From contig OX485806.1 of assembly GCA_950295325.1 (NCBI GenBank), forward strand, positions 18,662,001 through 18,726,000: a stretch of 64,000 nucleotides of DNA, written 5' to 3'. Below the pieces are notes generated by a model. The model was not told the DNA's origin, made no database searches, and saw only the letters and a list, made by a program, of their open reading frames with translations. Every line of letters begins with the position of its first letter. The first letter of the stretch is position 1. Below are positions 59,401-64,000 of this stretch, piece by piece. The stretch comes from Polytrichum commune (taxonomy: Eukaryota > Streptophyta > Polytrichopsida > Polytrichales > Polytrichaceae). The position numbers and the translations under genes are program-made.

Positions 59401-62400
59401 TCGATATTAGTAAATGTTGGCCACTTGCATTCTGAGATGCCATCAAAATAATAGCGCCCAATAACATCATCAGAACTTGAACTCAGCATTCTAGAAGAGG
59501 TGCATTAAAAATTAAAGGGGAGATGGTTGCGCACCGTCTCTATACCGTTGTAAATAACTTCCCGGGCCAGTGTGAAGGCTGTGCCCGCCGCTGCCAAGTC
59601 CACACAGGGAACGAGATTGTCTAGTGTGGTGTTTGCAGGAGCCTGTATGTACTCGTCGAGAGCTTCACATGTATCGGACGCCACACTGTGATCAACCACA
59701 AGGTGACCACTTGAGCTTCATGAAAATACTTATGAACAGAAGGATCCCACAAGTGCAAGGAGATTTTTCATATAAAAATCATTAATAATACAAGGGATCT
59801 CGGCTCGATATCTAATGGTCTACAGTATGTGGGTATTATTCAGTTCGTATTTCAATTTCACCACCTTCTACCAATTAGATTCACGCAACGGAACTTGTCT
59901 TGCATTAGCAAATCTACAATGAAGCATCAACAAAAATCGGAGCTCCCCTGATTTAGTTATGGTTATGGTTATCAGAAGTGCATGTTTGTTGATTCCCTAA
60001 CATAATTCAATAATTCATAGGTCCTTCAATTGTGTTTACTATCGAGTGTGGAATGGTGGTGTAGTTAATAAATTTGAAGACATAGTCCAATCTGTTTTAA
60101 GCATGTGCCTTTATGGTGTTTGTTCTTTAACTCTCACCAAACCACACACCAATCAAGTATAGTTGTCTGATGAAGAGAAATGACCTAATAACACAAGCAT
60201 ACTTTTAAGGTATGAAGGCCTTACTCGGTCACCATTTTTCTTCAGACACCTATAGTTTTGGAGTGGTATAAGGTATGTGGCCCTACTGTGGACACTCCCA
60301 ACTCCACAAACAACTTTGGACGTTGGATCGGATTCAGAATCGCCTCAACCAATTAGCATTTGCGAATCACGAAGATTATCATTTCAAGTTTTGAATCGAA
60401 GTTTAATTGCAAAACTTATCAGAGTTCAAAGTGAAGATGCTCTTTCTCATGTGAACAATCACAAAGGTCCTCCTACTTGTGTTGACTATCGAACCTAGAA
60501 TGGTTTCTCTCTGTATATTGAACTCACAATCCAAACTCACTACAACACGTGTCTTTGTGGTGTCCGTAGTTATTTACAACCCTCGGCAAAGATGCTCTTG
60601 GCAATTTCCACCAATGAGAGATTTTAGATTTCAATGGTCACTGGCCATCAAGCTCTACTGTAAAGTGCCCTTAATGCCATGTATAGCTTGAATGTAGTGG
60701 TCATGCTAAACAGATTTGCTGAGGTGTCTATTGATTGGGTACAAGGAAGCATATTATCAGCCTTAATGGCCATGGCCCAACCGCTATGTCCAGTAATGAG
60801 CACGTGTCACCTTGGTATTGGTTGTAGTAGGCACCCACTATCCACCTCGCTGCTACCGCATGAACATGTGTCGCTCTAGTATTGGTTGTAGTAGACAACC
60901 ACTATCCACGTTGCTGCTACTGCGGCCTGGTAGGTTGGGTGTCTACTACACAGCTTGTAGCAGGGCTCCTCAAATCCATTAACTAGCTCGTAATTGACAA
61001 TGGTGACAAACTGGATCATGTTCTGGTGATTCAATACAAGAGAATTATGCAACGAACTTACTTGTTGAGAAAGAAGAAGAGTCCAAACAGGAGCCAAGTC
61101 AAAGCAGCTAGTATCCATCCAATCACAATGATCCTGCAAGAGTGAAACATGCAGTGTTAGACTTTGCATAAGAATGAGAGATTTTACAAAGTGCTGCTCC
61201 ACATACTAACCCAAAAAAATAGACCATAACTACTTGATTATGAACTTTCAATGCATAGACAATCAAACCCTATTTTTGAAGTGGCCAGTAATTTGCGCTT
61301 TGCACTTCAGTGTTGGGTAATGTGATCTTACACAAAGAAAAATCGTCTCCACCTCAAGAAAGCTGGAACTGCAATCAATTAAAACAGGATTTATGTCAGA
61401 AATTCAACATGTTTTCAAGCTATGTCACTAGTTACGCAGTTACAGCCGACAAAGTCAACTCGAAGAGAATTGAGCCTTACTAAGTCCAGCAAGAATTAGG
61501 AGGAGGCCCAGCGACAAGATGACAATCAACGCAATTTCCCTGTTGAGACAAAAAAATCCAAATCATTTGAGTTAGTTATGACTAATGTATTTCATCCCAC
61601 ACTTTCCCAACAAAGCTACTATACATTTTGGAAGGAGTGAATGGCACGGGTGTTAATGCAGTTGATGCTCCCACATTCCAAAATGGATGGCCGTCGACGG
61701 CAGCATGTCAAGTGAATGGTGTAGGGATGGCCCAAGACATTATTCACATGCATTGTCCAACGGACCAAGACAACATAGACCCAAACAAAGGTAAGCGGGT
61801 CCTTCATACTTATAATCAGACACCCCATAAGTATTTGAGTGGTGTGTGGTCACGTGTGGATCTAAGAATGGACACCAAAAGACATGTGTTCAAAAGGTAT
61901 TGGACTCATGCTCAAAATGTCCCTCCCAATCTAGGTTCAATAATCAACACAATTGCCAGGACTTATATGCCCATTTGATAAGAACGAGAATCTTTTGATG
62001 ATGTATGTAGTTTTTCATACAAGGTCCGAAAATTATGAGGAAAATGGCTTCAGGCACAATTTGGACTCACTAATCATCTCACACCCATTGTATGTTTCAT
62101 ATCCTACGTGCGAGTGGGTGCAGAGCTAAAAGTGTCTGATTAAAGCCCACTTACCTTGGTAGTGTACATTTAGGGCCAGAATCAGATTGTGCAAAATGTT
62201 AGGTTATGGTGAGAAGCTTACAATTGATGAAGTTGAGAGAGCTTACACATCAGTAATGAGCCTGTTGAATTTTCTCACATTTCTGTTGATTTTGTTTGTG
62301 ATGCTATCCGCAGATTTATTCAGGCTCGCTTCTACCGAAGCAAAAGCGCTCAGACCGGGAATGTTGTACTTTGTCATGACATTATCCACCTTGGCTAGAG

Positions 62401-62522
62401 TGTTGGTGACAGTGTGGACTGCATCTGTTGCATAAGCTGCCGCATCGGAGATGGTGTGTTTTGCCTTGTTGGCTTCGGAGAACACTTGTTTGTTCCGAAC
62501 AAATAGAGCAATAAAACACCCT
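56479..62522 (-). CDS. Multi-pass plant membrane protein, 5' end outside window
   Basis: Exons are 62247-62520 (or 62522), 61481-61539, 61332-61368, 61062-61133, 59535-59685, 58573-58731, 57968-58076 and 56479-56744. All join in frame with GT-AG junctions, giving about 374 residues. The order is: the end of a membrane helix (GCFIALFV), an ectodomain with helical repeats (SAFASVEASLNKSADSITNK), helix VEIALIVILSLGLLLILAGL, helix VIIVIGWILAALTWLLFGLF, a Cys-rich loop (SDTCEALDEY, LVPCVDLA, GICNPIGG, CANGT, NCSFVYDTF), then helix LWIPLLLVSIGLTLLTAAWV and a short tail. This topology and SDTC..LDE..PCVD match the plant family of At2g12400 and At2g25270 (tweety/prominin-like architecture; function unproven). 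Relatives are longer, so the first exons lie past the right edge. The last helix, NCSF and VASDTCEALDEY fix the splice choices. Confidence 0.85.
57124..57493 (-). mobile_element. MITE in last intron of the membrane-protein gene
   Basis: Read on the - strand it starts TAAGGTATGTGGGTGTTATT. It carries the GAAGTGCATGTTTGTTGATT and GGTGAGGACCAAAGATC-type (reversed) segments shared with 9.3 and 21.8 kb, and ends near GTAGATGGGT. It lies wholly within the intron between 57968 and 56744. Confidence 0.7.
59821..60205 (+). mobile_element. MITE copy in intron
   Basis: It starts TACAGTATGTGGGTATTATT. It shares AACGGAACTTGTCTTGCATT, GAAGTGCATGTTTGTTGATT and CTCACCAAACCACACACCAA-type segments with the copies at 9.3 and 21.8 kb. 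Its right end is decayed. It is followed at 60269 by a second family member starting TAAGGTATGTGGCCC. Confidence 0.6.
61788..62157. mobile_element. MITE in intron, AAGGTAAGYGGG ends
   Basis: The left end reads AAGGTAAGCGGGTCC and the right end in reverse AAGGTAAGTGGGC. Both are followed within 30 bases by TAATCAGACAC. The middle shares GGACACCAAAAGACATGTG and the AATTATGAGGAAAATGGC segment with copies at 20.97, 62.74 and 63.38 kb. It lies inside an intron of the membrane-protein gene. Confidence 0.75.
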
Positions 62523-62524
62523 CT

Positions 62525-62545
62525 ACACACACACACACACACACA
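62525..62545. repeat. (AC)n microsatellite at a 3' splice site
   Basis: About ten AC units. Read on the gene's strand they are (GT)n running straight into TAGAG, the acceptor of the membrane-protein exon at 62247-62520. Two overlapping AGs, two bases apart, could serve as the acceptor. Confidence 0.8.
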
Positions 62546-62556
62546 TATAACATTAC

Positions 62557-62676
62557 TAAGGTTTGCGGGTGTTATTTGGTCAATTTTCTTAATCAGACAC
62601 AAGTTTCATTATGCAAATCTAATTGGTAGAAGTTGGAGAACATGGAAAATGAGCCAAATGTTACCCACATAGCTTA
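62557..62676. mobile_element. 120-bp MITE, TAAG..GGG ends
   Basis: Its ends are inverted copies about 32 bases long. The left starts TAAGGTTTGCGGGTGTTATT and the right, read in reverse, starts TAAGCTATGTGGGTAACATT. Both continue into TTTGG and ATTTTC. It is the shortest, almost pure foldback member of the family seen at 9.3, 21.8, 47.7, 57.1 and 59.8 kb. It sits in the intron before the first visible exon of the membrane-protein gene. Confidence 0.75.
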
Positions 62677-62740
62677 CTCTTAAAAGTGTTTCGTGGGACT
62701 GGAAATCAAAGGCAATTTGATGCAAACATCAAAGTTCAAG

Positions 62741-63115
62741 TGAGGTAGATGCGCCTAATTCGGTGTCTGATCTTAAACGGACACCTATATTTGAGTGGTG
62801 TATGGTTGGGTGTGGATCTAAGAACAGACACCAAAAAGACATGTGCTGAAAAAGATTGGACTACGTGATCAAAATTTGTTAACCATTCTAGCAGGAATAG
62901 TCAACATAATTGGAGGAACCTATATGATCATTTAGTAACTCATAGAATCTTAACGTTGACAATGATTAGGATATTCATACGAGCTCCAAAAATTATGAGG
63001 AAAGTGGCTATGGGCACGATTTGGATTTGCTAACTATCTCACACTATTTGCATGTTTCATATCCCACGAGAATTGGGTGCAGAGAGAAAAGTGTCCGTTT
63101 AAGACCTGCTTACAT
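62741..63115. mobile_element. Degenerate MITE, same family
   Basis: It matches the 61.79 kb element through most of its length (AGGTAGATGCGCC start, GTGTCTGATC, ACAGACACCAAAAAGACATG, AATTATGAGGAAAGTGGC, GTGTCCGTTTAAGACC end). Its end repeats are more decayed. Confidence 0.6.
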
Positions 63116-63375
63116 CGAGAAAGTAATTTGTTGAGGCTTCACATCTTAAGATACGTTCATCATCAGGTGTGAAATAAGCCACTTGACTATGCTCAAACTC
63201 ATTCTTAGAAATGAAGACCCCAATTCTTGATGATCTGTTCCTTGAGTCTAAATAGGAAGAGGAGCAGGCTCACAAGGCTTCAAAATGGCATGTGAATCAT
63301 GAAAGCAATTAAATAATTTGTTATTTGCCAGAAGCTAAGCTTTGAAATTGAGATATGGAATTTTGGGCCATAATG

Positions 63376-63756
63376 TAAGGTAAGCGGGCTCATGTGGCCA
63401 CTGCTCTTGATCAGACACCTAATTCTGAGTTGGTATATGGCAAGACTTGTAGTTATAAACGGACACTCAAAAGACAGGTGTTACAATGAGATTGGACTAT
63501 ATGCTCAAAATATAGACACCAATCTATTCAAATAGTGAACTTAACTGGGAGGGCCTTATATGATCACTTAATGAGAACGATAATCTTCACTTTGACCTAG
63601 GATAGTATCTTTGCATCTCAACTCCGATTCCAAAACTGGGAATGATAATCTTCATGATTTGCAATTGCTAGTCAGAGGAAACAATTCTCAATCCAATCCA
63701 ACTGCAAAACTGTTTTTGGAGTTGGAGGTGTCCACAATAGGGCCACACATCTTTAA
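63376..63756. mobile_element. MITE with AAGGTAAGCGGGC and GGGCCACACATCTT ends
   Basis: It starts TAAGGTAAGCGGGCTC and ends GTGTCCACAATAGGGCC followed by ACACATCTT. In between it carries the GGACACTCAAAAGACAGG and GAGGGCCTTATATGATC segments of the family. The same right end occurs at 60.27 kb and 16.19 kb in the other orientation and, decayed, at 4.95, 10.4 and 36.4 kb. Confidence 0.65.
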
Positions 63757-63913
63757 TGAATGTTAAGAGCGCACTCCATTGATTTAGCAATGAATATTTA
63801 CTTCCACATTACAAAAGCTTTGGAACTTCACAAGAAGTCCAGGTCCTTCGAGCAATGCTGTGACAGAGCAATGCTCTTTAAAGGAACCGTAACAAATTAG
63901 TCTACCTCAGAGG

Positions 63914-63917
<4 letters not shown>

Positions 63918-63949
<32 letters not shown>
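63918..63949. repeat. (CT)n microsatellite
   Basis: About sixteen CT units near the right edge, within the 5' part of the membrane-protein locus. A shorter CT run lies at about 56443-56465, just past that gene's stop codon. Confidence 0.9.
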
Positions 63950-63952
<3 letters not shown>

Positions 63953-64000
63953 AATTGATCCGTGGGCAATGAAGATTCATGAAACATTTGGATTTTATAT

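Noticed and set aside
1-64000. tRNA, rRNA or integrated virus
   Set aside because: No cloverleaf with consensus internal boxes, no rRNA core sequence and no viral reverse transcriptase or coat motif was noticed by eye; a dedicated search was not possible.

Overview
The window is nuclear DNA of a land plant. It is AT-rich and sparsely coding, with GT-AG introns and many small inverted-repeat transposons. It carries a BURP-domain gene, a family known only from plants, and a plant-type ribosomal protein eS1 (S3a) gene. The eS1 sequence looks closer to bryophyte, lycophyte or fern versions than to flowering-plant ones. That is an impression from the residues, not a search result, and the species is not identified.

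Three genes are well supported. (1) A secreted BURP-domain protein lies on the + strand at 41412-42867. It has two exons and one apparent single-base frame break. (2) Ribosomal protein eS1 lies on the - strand at 45638-47130 in five exons, all in frame, giving 265 residues. (3) A multi-pass plasma-membrane-type protein of the plant family related to At2g12400/At2g25270 lies on the - strand from 56479 to beyond 62520. Eight exons are visible; its 5' exons lie outside the window. Its introns are full of small transposons.

The left part (about 2-16 kb) holds decayed, rearranged relatives of the right part (about 35-50 kb). These include the BURP promoter and first exon (6.65-6.98 kb), eS1 exons 3-5 with 3' flank (13.6-15.5 kb), a GC-richer unknown gene-like segment (8.8-9.3, 17.5-17.8 and 35.4-35.9 kb), and several repeats (2.2-4.5, 5.7-6.6 and 10.5-11.1 kb). 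Just downstream of the eS1 gene, its last exon and 3' flank are duplicated in tandem (43.1-45.4 kb).

Most of the rest is short non-autonomous transposons whose ends can be read directly. There is a G-tract-ended family with 8-bp target duplications (three copies). There are two CACTA-type elements, one with a paralogous empty site, and one hAT-type insertion, also with an empty site. A TA-flanked family with ends like TAAGGTATGTGGG is abundant. A palindromic-end family (CTACACTAAATAT) occurs around 25-32 kb. One element at 29980-30260 has perfect 54-bp ends and an internal array of palindromes.

The most unusual structure is at 22754-23104, inside a probable solo LTR. It is a row of ten short hairpins that share a loop (about YTGTCTAR) while the paired stems differ from unit to unit. 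No CRISPR array, rRNA, tRNA or intact autonomous transposon was recognised.
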